From positions 1 through 64,000 of the forward strand of contig CACBBU010000004.1 in assembly GCA_902537615.1 (NCBI GenBank): a stretch of DNA of 64,000 nucleotides, written 5' to 3'. The notes under the pieces were generated by a model that had not been told where the DNA came from, did no database searches, and worked only from the letters and a program-made list of their open reading frames with translations. A program made the position numbers and the translations under genes. This DNA comes from an uncultured Alphaproteobacteria bacterium (GTDB lineage Bacteria; Pseudomonadota; Alphaproteobacteria; Methylaequorales; Methylaequoraceae). This document shows positions 27,635 through 37,306 of the stretch, one piece after another (position 1 is the stretch's first letter; each line of letters begins with the position of its first letter).

Positions 27635-28033
27635 ATGTTTTCTAGAGATTCAGATAAAACAACCAAAGTCACTACTTCTTCAAGTGTGATAGGAGTTGAG
27701 ATGCAAATTAATGGGAATATAAAATGTAGTGGTAACCTAGTACTTAAAGGAAAAGTTAAAGGTAATATAGAATGCGATCATATAAGTATATCATCTGAGG
27801 GTTTTCTTAAGGGTAATATAAAGTCTCTAAACACAACTATTGGTGGAGATTTTGAAGGTGACGTTTTTGCTGATACCCTTGCAATTGAGTCTACCGCCAA
27901 AATTAAAGGTAACTTACATTATAATAATTTAAAAGCTCAAGGTGGTGCAACACTTGACGTTCAGTTGATAAAAGGCTTAGACAATGAAATTAAAGAAAAG
28001 CCTCAAAAACAAAAAAAGACGAAGAAAGGTTAA
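27635..28033 (+). CDS. Bactofilin family protein
   Basis: VIGVEMQINGNIKCSGNLVLKGKVKGNIECDHISISSEGFLKGNIKS; short repeated beta-strand pattern. Confidence 0.88.
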   Translation: MFSRDSDKTTKVTTSSSVIGVEMQINGNIKCSGNLVLKGKVKGNIECDHISISSEGFLKGNIKSLNTTIGGDFEGDVFADTLAIESTAKIKGNLHYNNLKAQGGATLDVQLIKGLDNEIKEKPQKQKKTKKG

Positions 28034-28036
28034 GTT

Positions 28037-28417
28037 ATGGCGGATAATCAATCTATTATAGGTAGAGGAGCAATATTTAAAGGCAAAATTTCTAATGCAT
28101 CAACTATAGAAATCAATGGAAGAGTAGATGCAGATATTAAATCTGACAAAGTCACTTTAGGAAAAAATGCCACACTTGAAGGTTCAATTACCTCAGAACT
28201 AGTCGTTATATCAGGTAACTATCAAGGAAAAATAAAGGCAGACTCAGTTTGGCTGACAGACAGTTCTGTAATTACTGGAGAGATAAACTATAAATCTTTG
28301 CAAATGGATAGAGGAGCTGCATTAAATTGTAAAATTATCCACAATTGGGACGAAAGAAAGCTAAAAGGTAAAAAAGCTGGAAATATTGATGATGAAATTG
28401 CAGAAGATGAAAGCTAG
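28037..28417 (+). CDS. Bactofilin family protein
   Basis: IIGRGAIFKGKISNASTIEINGRVDADIKSDKVTLGKNATLEGSITSE. Confidence 0.9.
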   Translation: MADNQSIIGRGAIFKGKISNASTIEINGRVDADIKSDKVTLGKNATLEGSITSELVVISGNYQGKIKADSVWLTDSSVITGEINYKSLQMDRGAALNCKIIHNWDERKLKGKKAGNIDDEIAEDES

Positions 28418-28439
28418 AAATTTAATTTGGAGAATATAA

Positions 28440-28754
28440 TTGAGTGACATTACCTACATAAATAAAGACCTTTTCATGGAGGGAACACTAGAGTCAAAAG
28501 AAGGTCAGGTAATAATTGCTGGAACCTTTAAAGGAAATATTACAGCTAAATCATTAATAATTGAAAATACTTGTAAGTTTAATGGAAACATTAACTCTGA
28601 ACATGTTCGTGTAGAGGGAAACGTTGTAGGGGACATTACTGCTGATCATTTAGAGGTATCTAATAGTGGAAATGTAGATGGTAAACTTAAAACAAATTCA
28701 CTTTCAGTTGATTCAGGAGCACAAATATCAGGAAATGTGTCAAGAATCGCTTAG
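28440..28754 (+). CDS. Bactofilin family protein (TTG start)
   Basis: YINKDLFMEGTLESKEGQVIIAGTFKGNITAKSLIIENTCKFNGNINSE. Confidence 0.88.
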   Translation: MSDITYINKDLFMEGTLESKEGQVIIAGTFKGNITAKSLIIENTCKFNGNINSEHVRVEGNVVGDITADHLEVSNSGNVDGKLKTNSLSVDSGAQISGNVSRIA

Positions 28755-29005
28755 TCTTTTAAACTTGACTTTTTTTGAGTTTCAACACAATTTTTAAAAA
28801 AATCCATTGCTTTTTCATCGCCGTCAATTTTTTGAAGGTTCATTGCAGCAAATCTTCCCGCTGCTAATGAAACAGCCCACAAATCTTTTTTGTTTAAGGC
28901 ATAATTGAATAACATAGATTCAACCTCATCTCGAATTTTTATGTATTTAGCTTTTTTGAAATTAATATTATTTGGGAACTTAATTATGTTTTGATTTTTT
29001 GACAT
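28751..29005 (-). CDS. Small conserved hypothetical protein
   Basis: 84 aa, 4-bp convergent overlap with the third bactofilin. Confidence 0.5.
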   Translation of the reverse strand: MSKNQNIIKFPNNINFKKAKYIKIRDEVESMLFNYALNKKDLWAVSLAAGRFAAMNLQKIDGDEKAMDFFKNCVETQKKSSLKD

Positions 29006-29085
29006 AATTGATTTAACGACTAATGTATTGTAAATTTTAATAAAATATTATTTATGAAAATTCTTAATTATAAAAATTTGAGATA

Positions 29086-29472
29086 ATGACTAAAAAGACA
29101 ACAAAAAATCTTCCTGTTAAAGCAAAATCTACTGAATTAATCACCGTTAATCAGGAAAAAATTAGTCCCTTAGATATAACTCAAAAACTGCATCATTTAA
29201 AAAGTAGGGCCGATGTAAGAAAATATTTACCAGACATTCTAGGACGAGTACTTGCCAGAATATGGATTGATTCAGGGTTTAAAGAGGAGTTTGCAAAGGA
29301 CCCACAAAAAACACTTGAATTTAATGGTGTTTATTTACCAGAAGATATGTCTATTGAGTTTCAAAAGCCCAATTCAGATAGACCAAGAATTGTTGTTTAT
29401 GAACAAAGACCTAACTCCAAATTTAAACTAAGAGTTTTATATTTACAACTGGTAATGATGGCTGGAAGGTGA
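29086..29472 (+). CDS. NHLP / nitrile hydratase alpha-like domain protein
   Basis: GRVLARIWIDSGFKEEFAKDPQKTLEFNGVYLPEDMSIEFQKPNSDRPRIVVYEQRP resembles NHLP leader / NHase alpha 'ARAWxDxxFxxxLLxDPxxALxExGixxPexxxxxVxEnTxd'. Confidence 0.55.
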   Translation: MTKKTTKNLPVKAKSTELITVNQEKISPLDITQKLHHLKSRADVRKYLPDILGRVLARIWIDSGFKEEFAKDPQKTLEFNGVYLPEDMSIEFQKPNSDRPRIVVYEQRPNSKFKLRVLYLQLVMMAGR

Positions 29473-30104
29473 TTTTTTTTAGAATAATAATTTGCTTCTT
29501 TTTTTTCAACAGTCTAAACGCTGATGAGATTTTAGGTGATGAAGAATTTTATGATAAAGGTGTTTCACTCTATGAAAAAGGTTCTTTTGACGAATCATTT
29601 ATAGTGTTTTTCAACTTAGCAGAAAAAGGCCATAACGACTCAATTTTCAACCTATCAAATATGTATTACGAAGGTATTGGAACTATACAAAATTATAAAC
29701 TATCTTTAAAATATTGCTGGTTATGTGCTCTTAACGGTAATAAAAGATGTATTGAAAAACTAGATAAAATAAAAAACAAATTAACTGAAAATGTTGTTCA
29801 AGAAATAGCTGATCAAATTCCACAACTTTTAGAAAAAAATTTCGTTGAATATAATAATTCAAAATCTGCCTTTAAGTTAGGCTTTTGGTTTGAGAATTTT
29901 TCTCCGGAAATTGATTATGAACAATCCTATTTATGGTATTCTGTATCTGTAAGTGGTGGTATTTATAGAGCTATGAAACTTAGGGATAGAGTTGGTGAGG
30001 AAATTGAAGCAGAAAAAATTGTTGAGTTACAGACTAAAGCTGAAGAGATTTTAACTAAAAACAAATATTTTAATCAAAGAGAAAAAACGGAAGGAAACAT
30101 ATGA
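29469..30104 (+). CDS. Sel1-repeat-like secreted protein
   Basis: N-terminal hydrophobic signal; EKGHNDSIFNLSNMYYEGIGTIQNYKLSLKYCWLCALNGNKRCIEKL; GTG start. Confidence 0.65.
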   Translation: MIFFRIIICFFFFNSLNADEILGDEEFYDKGVSLYEKGSFDESFIVFFNLAEKGHNDSIFNLSNMYYEGIGTIQNYKLSLKYCWLCALNGNKRCIEKLDKIKNKLTENVVQEIADQIPQLLEKNFVEYNNSKSAFKLGFWFENFSPEIDYEQSYLWYSVSVSGGIYRAMKLRDRVGEEIEAEKIVELQTKAEEILTKNKYFNQREKTEGNI

Positions 30105-30322
30105 AATTTAAAGTACATTGGATCATTGACGGAATAGCTGAGATTGAAGGAGAATCAAAAGAAGATGCAGAAAAAAAACTTCAAGAGTCTTTGGAGGAAT
30201 ATGTTAAAAATTCTGAAGACTTGATGAACAAATTTATTGCAAAATCTATTCAAGGCACCGCTTATTTAGAAGGAGAGAAAAATAACGAAAAAGAAGATGA
30301 AAATGAAAAAAAAGAAGACTAG
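30101..30322 (+). CDS. Small hypothetical protein
   Basis: 73 aa, 4-bp overlap with the upstream gene. Confidence 0.45.
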   Translation: MKFKVHWIIDGIAEIEGESKEDAEKKLQESLEEYVKNSEDLMNKFIAKSIQGTAYLEGEKNNEKEDENEKKED

Positions 30323-30581
30323 CTTTCTACTGCTTTTTGTTTTTTTTTTACCGCTTGAAGTTGATTCTGTCGGTAGAAAGTATGAACCAGAAGAAGGCAC
30401 ATTTGATAGAAGAAAAAGAATAGAAATAAGACCGCTTTGTAGATTAGTAAAAGAAACAATAGTTCCTGACGACGTTATTTGCGAGTACCAATCCCAAAAG
30501 AGAGGAGATAAAAATAAGGAAATCTATCTTGGTGCACCCGGAAATACATGTCAAAAACAAATTGTTTGTCCAAAAAAATGA
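30303..30581 (+). CDS. Small secreted hypothetical protein
   Basis: Signal-peptide-like N-terminus (KKKTSFLLLFVFFLPLEVDS), four Cys in the mature part. Confidence 0.4.
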   Translation: MKKKKTSFLLLFVFFLPLEVDSVGRKYEPEEGTFDRRKRIEIRPLCRLVKETIVPDDVICEYQSQKRGDKNKEIYLGAPGNTCQKQIVCPKK

Positions 30582-31504
30582 CAGTCTTAAAAAATTTAAA
30601 TCTTACTAGAAATAGAGTTTGGAAGCTTTTAGAACCTGCTGAAGATAACGATAATTTTTCAAAGTTTATTGATATTTTTTTAGTTAATTTAATTTTTTTC
30701 AATATTTTAGTGGTTATTTTAGAAACAGTTGAAACACTTTATTTAAAATATAAATTATGGTTTATATACTTTGAGTTATTTTCCGTAACAATTTTCTCAC
30801 TAGAGTATATTAGCAGATTTTGGTCATGTGTTGAAAATAAAAAAAAAAATGAGACAAATGGAAAAGCTAGGCTCAGATATATTTTTAGTTTCGCAGCCAT
30901 AATTGACCTAATTGCTATTCTTCCCAGTCTTTTAGCTTTTTTATTTCCAACTGTAGATCTTAGATTTGTAAGAGCCCTAAGAATTTTTAGATTACTTAAA
31001 TTTTCAAGATACTCTAACTCAATAAATACACTGCTTGTAGTTTTATGGGATCAGCGAAAATCCCTTGGCGCAGCATTTTTTATACTATTCATAGTCCTAA
31101 TCATATCATCAAGTGGGATGTATATTGTAGAAAAGGATGTACAACCTGAAAAATTTGGGAGCATTCCTCAGTCAATGTGGTGGTCAATAGTTACTTTAAC
31201 AACTGTAGGATATGGAGATGTTTATCCGCTTACTTCAATGGGTAAGTTTTTTGGATCAATTATCATTATACTTGGAATTGGAACAGTAGCTCTTCCATCC
31301 GGTATTTTAGCCTCAGCATTTACTGAATATACTAGAAGAAACCAAAAAAAATACGAAGATAAATTAAAGTTTATGTTATCCGATAACATTATTGACGATA
31401 ATGAAAGAAAAGAATTAGATGAACTGTCAGAAAAACTTAACCTTTCGGACGAAGATATTGCCGCAATTGAGGCGCATTATAAAAATAAAAAAAAGAAGCC
31501 TTAA
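30578..31504 (+). CDS. Voltage-gated K+ channel-like ion transporter
   Basis: S4-like RFVRALRIFRLLKFSRYS and selectivity filter TLTTVGYGDVYP. Confidence 0.92.
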   Translation: MTVLKNLNLTRNRVWKLLEPAEDNDNFSKFIDIFLVNLIFFNILVVILETVETLYLKYKLWFIYFELFSVTIFSLEYISRFWSCVENKKKNETNGKARLRYIFSFAAIIDLIAILPSLLAFLFPTVDLRFVRALRIFRLLKFSRYSNSINTLLVVLWDQRKSLGAAFFILFIVLIISSSGMYIVEKDVQPEKFGSIPQSMWWSIVTLTTVGYGDVYPLTSMGKFFGSIIIILGIGTVALPSGILASAFTEYTRRNQKKYEDKLKFMLSDNIIDDNERKELDELSEKLNLSDEDIAAIEAHYKNKKKKP

Positions 31505-34500
31505 CCTACAGCACCAATAAAATGCGAAATACCTGTACTGACTCTTCTCGCACATTCGTAAAGAGCCTCTAGTTGTCTGAAGATATTTTTTTCCTCTTTT
31601 GAATAATCTATATTCTGCTCACTTAAGTAATTTGAGGGTTCGCCAAAACCGGAGTATGAAGTACTAACTTTTTTTACTGGAAAGATTTTTCTTAAAGTTT
31701 CTACAGCATCTAACACATCAAATCTTATTAACTTAGCGATTATTTCATCTCTAGATGTACCCGCTTGATCACTAAATTTTGGAACTCTTACAGATAATAG
31801 AAAAATTTCATGAATTATAGATACTCTTATGCCATGCATAAGTAAGAGTTCATCTCTAATTTCTTTCTCAACAACTCTCCCCCTACCAACTGCGATTCTC
31901 CCTCTATTTTTTCTTCCTAATATCCAATTTCTAATTTCCATATATTCTTGGTGCAATGTTCTATAGACTTTGTTAAATCGCCAATGAACATCAAACTTTT
32001 CAAGAAGATTTGCAACTTCTTTCATGTTCTCGCTTCTGTTAGAATCTGCTGTTCTTGTAGACCAAGATAACCACATACCTGGATCGTAACAATCAACGTA
32101 AGCTTTAAGAACCTCAATGTCACTAAAAGCAAATGCATATTTTATCATATCCATGATTCTTCTAAATCTGCTTGAAGTTTTATAGTATTTATTAAATTGC
32201 TCAGGGTTTTTTCTCAAAAATTTACCCACCCCTCCAAGAGTGTTAGCTAACATACCAAGTTGTTGTAAAATATTATTCTGAGGAATAGCTCTAGTTTGAC
32301 TGGGATGGTAAACAAGTGTTTTTGAAGATCCATCCACAAATCTTTTTACAGCTCTTGAACCTGTAGAATGTGTTAGATTCACACTGAAATTATTTAATAA
32401 TGCTGCATAGTTCGGATCGTCCATTATGTCAGTATTAAATTGTTTAATAGTATTTACAAATTCAATTCCAAAGTCTGCTGATTCGTAAAGTGAATCATGT
32501 GTTTCTAAATCATTATTGTTAAAACAAAAATCTAAAATTCTTGCTATAGAGGCAAAAGCTAAATCATGATTCATAAAATATTGATAACCATCACCACCTT
32601 GAAAGCTAATTTCCTGTACTAAATTAATGTTCCATTCCCTTAATTTTTTTCTTGTGTAAGAGCAACTTACATAACCTAGCCTATCAAGAAGAGATACGGG
32701 GTGCCCCCCTCTTCCAATTGATTCACCGTGCGTGTTAAAAATTAAAAGCTTTACATTAGACAAATTATTAACTGATAAAACTTTAGCAATTTTTCTTTGA
32801 AGATTTTCAATTGACAGGACTGCTGCTGACTGACCTAAATATCTTCCTGCATCAGAATACCCAGTTTGAACACTGAGTTTTTGCCTTTTTATAACATATT
32901 TTTTATAGTGAATATTTTTCAACAATGATGAGATTACTTCATGGCCAGTTGAAAGTCCCTTTTCTGTTTCAAATAAAGGTGATATATCAATTTTTTCATC
33001 AACACCAAAAAGTTTTGAAAAATACAAAGCTGTCATAACTGTCAAAGCATAATCACATTCAGCAATAAGAAATCTGATGGTTTGGTTTTCATCAATATAT
33101 TTAAACATTTGTTTAATAATCATGAAGTACCTTCTAGCATTCATATTTTCCTCAAGTATGCTCCCAAAATTAATTTTGACTGGCGTTACATTTTCAATCA
33201 ATCTTGAAATTACTTGAAGATAAGTTCTTTTATTTGATGGATCATCAGGATCACCTTTTAAATCAATTTCTTTAGAAATTGCGTTGTTCAATTGATTAGC
33301 ATTCAACCTAACTTGGGTTCTACCTAGTCCTAAGCCAAAATTTTTAATCTCAATTTTAAAAATGATTAAATTATCTAGCAATTTTTGGTAGTTTTTATTT
33401 TTTTTTAATTTTACAGAATCAATAATATCATTAATTCTTTCAACCAATGATTTTTCATCTGTAATTAATTTATTTTTATTTTGGAATAAAAAATTTGAAA
33501 TATATTTAACATCGTCAATATTATCTAAAAGTTTAGGGTTTGAAAAATACTCAAGAATTTTTTTGTTAATTGATATTGATTCAGAAATTAATTTATTAAA
33601 ACTTTGTATTTGCTTTCTTAGGGCTTTGTCTTTAGAAATTTTTAAAATTGCTTTAATACTTTTTTCATATTCAAGTAGTTGCTCTAACTTTACTTTAAGC
33701 CTTTTAGAAAAGGTGTTACTCCATGAAATATCGCCTCTTCCATCAACATCATAACCTACCCAAGTATGTAATCTGAAAATTTGAGGCATAACCTCATAAT
33801 ATTCATTTGGAAAAATCTCTTTTGTTACATTTACGACAATCTTAAAAAAGCTACTTAAAGCCCGTTGTAAGTTTTTTAAAGCGATGATTGATAATTCATG
33901 CTCAAAATCCAAAGATATATTTTTTTCAGGTTTTTGTTCAGTTTTAAAAATATCTTTTATAATTGATTTTAGTTCTGAATCACTAATTTTTTTTCCTTTT
34001 TCATTCTTATTTGTTGCAAGCTTAGCCAAATTTATCATTATTTGGTGTGTCATTCCAAAAGTAGGGTGAGCCGTAAGTACAATGCCAAAAGTCTCTTTTT
34101 GTAATTTTTTATTAAACTCGTAGAATGAAATTTTTTGATTTTTTTTGAAGGCAAGGGATTTGATAATCTTATGTATAGATTTGCTATTTTCCTCTTTACT
34201 TACACTTCCCATATAATTCTTTAAACGATCCGCTCTAAAGCCAAGCGAGCCAACTGCTAATCTTTGGATTAAAGCTTCTAAGGCTGAATAGTTTAATAAA
34301 TTTTTTTCTAATCTTCTGGAAATATCTAAAGCTAACATTGTAATAGAATTTGAAAAAGGATCTTTTTCAGCACCAGACCTAATTTTATCAAGATCTTTTT
34401 GTAATATTTTTCTTAACATTTGTGTATCAATATCTTTGTCTACTGGAAAACAACTCCAAGTTTTTGGTAGGAGTGGTTTTCTATATAAATCCATTTCTGA

Positions 34501-34533
34501 ATGAGAAAGTTTTCTAATATTTATACTTGTCAT
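31501..34533 (-). CDS. ppc: Phosphoenolpyruvate carboxylase (divergent)
   Basis: 1010 aa; VLTAHPTFG, RLHTWVGYDVDGRGD, NTHGESIGRGGHP, TGSRAVKRF, RAIPQNNILQQLGMLANTLGGVGKFL. Confidence 0.85.
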   Translation of the reverse strand: MTSINIRKLSHSEMDLYRKPLLPKTWSCFPVDKDIDTQMLRKILQKDLDKIRSGAEKDPFSNSITMLALDISRRLEKNLLNYSALEALIQRLAVGSLGFRADRLKNYMGSVSKEENSKSIHKIIKSLAFKKNQKISFYEFNKKLQKETFGIVLTAHPTFGMTHQIMINLAKLATNKNEKGKKISDSELKSIIKDIFKTEQKPEKNISLDFEHELSIIALKNLQRALSSFFKIVVNVTKEIFPNEYYEVMPQIFRLHTWVGYDVDGRGDISWSNTFSKRLKVKLEQLLEYEKSIKAILKISKDKALRKQIQSFNKLISESISINKKILEYFSNPKLLDNIDDVKYISNFLFQNKNKLITDEKSLVERINDIIDSVKLKKNKNYQKLLDNLIIFKIEIKNFGLGLGRTQVRLNANQLNNAISKEIDLKGDPDDPSNKRTYLQVISRLIENVTPVKINFGSILEENMNARRYFMIIKQMFKYIDENQTIRFLIAECDYALTVMTALYFSKLFGVDEKIDISPLFETEKGLSTGHEVISSLLKNIHYKKYVIKRQKLSVQTGYSDAGRYLGQSAAVLSIENLQRKIAKVLSVNNLSNVKLLIFNTHGESIGRGGHPVSLLDRLGYVSCSYTRKKLREWNINLVQEISFQGGDGYQYFMNHDLAFASIARILDFCFNNNDLETHDSLYESADFGIEFVNTIKQFNTDIMDDPNYAALLNNFSVNLTHSTGSRAVKRFVDGSSKTLVYHPSQTRAIPQNNILQQLGMLANTLGGVGKFLRKNPEQFNKYYKTSSRFRRIMDMIKYAFAFSDIEVLKAYVDCYDPGMWLSWSTRTADSNRSENMKEVANLLEKFDVHWRFNKVYRTLHQEYMEIRNWILGRKNRGRIAVGRGRVVEKEIRDELLLMHGIRVSIIHEIFLLSVRVPKFSDQAGTSRDEIIAKLIRFDVLDAVETLRKIFPVKKVSTSYSGFGEPSNYLSEQNIDYSKEEKNIFRQLEALYECARRVSTGISHFIGAVG

Positions 34534-34608
34534 TGTTTAAAAAATCCTATAGATAAATGTTTATATCATAGTTTCAATCCTTATGAAGTTTTTTTAAAAA
34601 ATCAATCT

Positions 34609-35376
34609 ATGGCATTATTAAAAGAAAAAGTCTTAAGTGTTCATCATTGGACAGACAAAACATTTAGCTTCAAAACCACAAGAAATATGGGTTTTAGATT
34701 CAAAAATGGTGAATTTGCTATGATAGGGTTGGAAATTAATGGTAAGCCTCTTTTAAGAGCCTACTCGGTGGTAAGCCCTAATCATGAAGATCATCTTGAG
34801 TTTTTATCAATAAAAGTTCCAAACGGTCCTTTAACAAGTAGACTTCAACATATTAAAGTTGATGATCAAATTTTGATTAATTCAAAACCAACTGGGACAT
34901 TAGTTTGTGATTATTTGCTTCCAGGTAGAAATCTTTTCATGTTATCAACTGGAACAGGACTTGCCCCATTTATGAGTATTTCCAGAGATCCTGAAACCTA
35001 TGAAAAATTCAAAAAAGTAGTACTAGTTCATGGAGTGAGAACAGCCGAAGAACTTGCTTATAAGGATACATTAAATAATCTGAACAATGATCATGTATAT
35101 TCGGAAGTTACAAAAGGAAATTTTATCTACTTTAATACTGTTACAAGAGATGAGTGGCCTCGTAAGGGTAGAATAACAAAATGGTTGTATGAAAAAACAT
35201 TATGGGCTGCTCTCAAAATTGATGAGTTTAACCCTGAAGAAGATAGAGTTATGATTTGTGGTTCAGAGGAAATGACATTTGAAATTAAAGACATATTTGA
35301 AAAACTTGGTTCGTTAGAGGGTTCAACTAAGGTTCAAGGTGGATTTGTAATTGAAAAAGCTTTTGCAGAGAAATAA
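34609..35376 (+). CDS. fpr: Ferredoxin-NADP+ reductase
   Basis: MALLKEKVLSVHHWTDKTFSFKTTR...LLRAYSVVSPN...LSTGTGLAPFMSISRDPE; start revised from the track's 34501. Confidence 0.92.
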   Translation: MALLKEKVLSVHHWTDKTFSFKTTRNMGFRFKNGEFAMIGLEINGKPLLRAYSVVSPNHEDHLEFLSIKVPNGPLTSRLQHIKVDDQILINSKPTGTLVCDYLLPGRNLFMLSTGTGLAPFMSISRDPETYEKFKKVVLVHGVRTAEELAYKDTLNNLNNDHVYSEVTKGNFIYFNTVTRDEWPRKGRITKWLYEKTLWAALKIDEFNPEEDRVMICGSEEMTFEIKDIFEKLGSLEGSTKVQGGFVIEKAFAEK

Positions 35377-35384
35377 GAATAATT

Positions 35385-36020
35385 ATGATTAAGCTTGTAT
35401 ATTTTGATTTCAATTTTTGGCGTGTAGATATTTTAAGACTCAGTCTTGGATATTCTGGCATTCCCTATGAATATAAAAGAATTAAAAGGCAAGAATGGCC
35501 AAAAGAAAAACAAAACTTTCCATTCGGACAATTGCCAATCATTATTTATGATGATAAGCAATATGCCCAAACCCATTCTATTGCAAGACTTTGTGCAATA
35601 GAATCAGGGCTCTATGCAAATGATAAACTTAAAGCAATTGTTATTGATCAAGTTCTAGATTGGGCCAACGAAATTACAAACAAAATTGCACCATCAATAA
35701 GAGCGGCTATCAGAGATAAGGATTTAGAAAAATCAAAAAGACTAAGGGAGGAGTTTATAAAAAATGATCTTTTAGTTTGGTTTTCTTATTTGGAAAAACT
35801 TTTTGATAAAAATTCTTCAAAAAAAATATTTTTTAATGATAAATTTAGTATGGCTGATATTGTGGCGTGGAGAGTCACGTATTGGTTTTATTGTGGTAGA
35901 CTTGATCAAATAGATAATATGTTTTTAAATGAGTTTCCTTTAATTCAAAACTTTTTTAAGCAAATGAACACCTTTAAACCCTTCATCAAACTTAGTGAGT
36001 ATAAAGATATTATTAATTAG
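35385..36020 (+). CDS. Glutathione S-transferase-like protein
   Basis: FPFGQLPIIIYDDKQYAQTHSIARLCAIESGLY...KFSMADIVAWR. Confidence 0.85.
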   Translation: MIKLVYFDFNFWRVDILRLSLGYSGIPYEYKRIKRQEWPKEKQNFPFGQLPIIIYDDKQYAQTHSIARLCAIESGLYANDKLKAIVIDQVLDWANEITNKIAPSIRAAIRDKDLEKSKRLREEFIKNDLLVWFSYLEKLFDKNSSKKIFFNDKFSMADIVAWRVTYWFYCGRLDQIDNMFLNEFPLIQNFFKQMNTFKPFIKLSEYKDIIN

Positions 36021-37269
36021 ACTTTTGCATTTCTAATTGAAAGTTTTTTTTCATCCAAAATAAAACAAAAATTGCTGGTATACCTAAAAATATTGATAAA
36101 ACAAAAAAGTTAGTCCAACCAAAAGATTCAACTAAAAAACCAGAGGGTGATGATAAAACTGTCCTCGCTAACCCCATAATTGATGATAAAAGAGCATATT
36201 GCGTTCCAGTATAGTTTTTATTACATAGGGCTGATAAATACGCAACAAAAGCTGCCGATCCCAAACCACCAGAAAAATTTTCACCTGCAATAGTAAGATA
36301 AAGATACGAAATCTCAGGTCCAACTAAATTTAGCAAAACGTACATAAGGTTTGATATTGCCTGAAAAAAGCCTGAAGTAATTAAAGCATTTATTATTCCA
36401 ATTTTCTTAACTAAGTATCCACCTAAAAATACACCAATAATAGTCATCAATACGCCAAAAACCTTGCTTGCATTTGCAATGTCAATATTTGAAAATCCTA
36501 ATTTTACATAAAATGGGTTTGCCATAACCCCAGCAATTACATCACCAAATTTAAAAGAAAATATTAAAATTAATATTAGAAAAATTTTAATAGCCGAGTG
36601 TCGGAACAAAAACTCGTAAAAAGGTTTTAGTAAATTTTTTTCACTTTCTTTTTTAAAAGAATAATCTTTCTTAATAGGAATAAATAAGATCAATAATGCC
36701 AAAAATAAAATTATTAAACCAACAATTGTAAAAACTATACTCCAATTAAAGTAATATTTTAGGTAAAGTGAACCAGCTCCAGCTAATATTCCACCTATTC
36801 TGTAACCGAATTGTGTGACTGCAGCCCCTGCGCCCTGAGAACTATCATCTAATATTTCTATCCTATAACCATCTATAACGATGTCTTGCGAAGCCGAAAA
36901 AAATGAAACTAATAATGCAAAAAAAGCAGTTAATTCAATATTTTTAGTTGGACTACTTAAACCCAGTAAAAAAATAGAGAAAATTAGGAAAAATTGGATT
37001 ACAAAAAGCCATGATTTCCTATGACCAACAATCTTATGCAAAATTGGTATTTTAAAACTGTCAATGAAAGGAGCCCATAAAAATTTAATAGTCCATGGAA
37101 TTTGAGTTAATGCGAATAAACCTATTGTTGAAATATCTATGTTTTCTCTCGTTAGCCAGATAAACAAAGTAGATAAAATTAAATAAAGTGGAATACCACT
37201 TGATATCCCCATCAAAAAAATTAAAAACTGATTTTTATTTAAATATAAAGATGAAAAATTTTGAATCAT
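36013..37269 (-). CDS. AmpG-like MFS transporter
   Basis: MGISSGIPLYLILSTLFIWLTRENIDISTIGLFALTQIPWTIKFLWAPFID; start revised from the track's 37500. Confidence 0.85.
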   Translation of the reverse strand: MIQNFSSLYLNKNQFLIFLMGISSGIPLYLILSTLFIWLTRENIDISTIGLFALTQIPWTIKFLWAPFIDSFKIPILHKIVGHRKSWLFVIQFFLIFSIFLLGLSSPTKNIELTAFFALLVSFFSASQDIVIDGYRIEILDDSSQGAGAAVTQFGYRIGGILAGAGSLYLKYYFNWSIVFTIVGLIILFLALLILFIPIKKDYSFKKESEKNLLKPFYEFLFRHSAIKIFLILILIFSFKFGDVIAGVMANPFYVKLGFSNIDIANASKVFGVLMTIIGVFLGGYLVKKIGIINALITSGFFQAISNLMYVLLNLVGPEISYLYLTIAGENFSGGLGSAAFVAYLSALCNKNYTGTQYALLSSIMGLARTVLSSPSGFLVESFGWTNFFVLSIFLGIPAIFVLFWMKKNFQLEMQKSN

Positions 37270-37306
37270 ACATTGAAATTTTATAATAAAATACAATAAT
37301 AATAAT

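Noticed and set aside
34501-34608. N-terminal extension of the fpr ORF
   Set aside because: Overlaps the ppc start; conserved FNR sequence begins at MALLKEK (34609)
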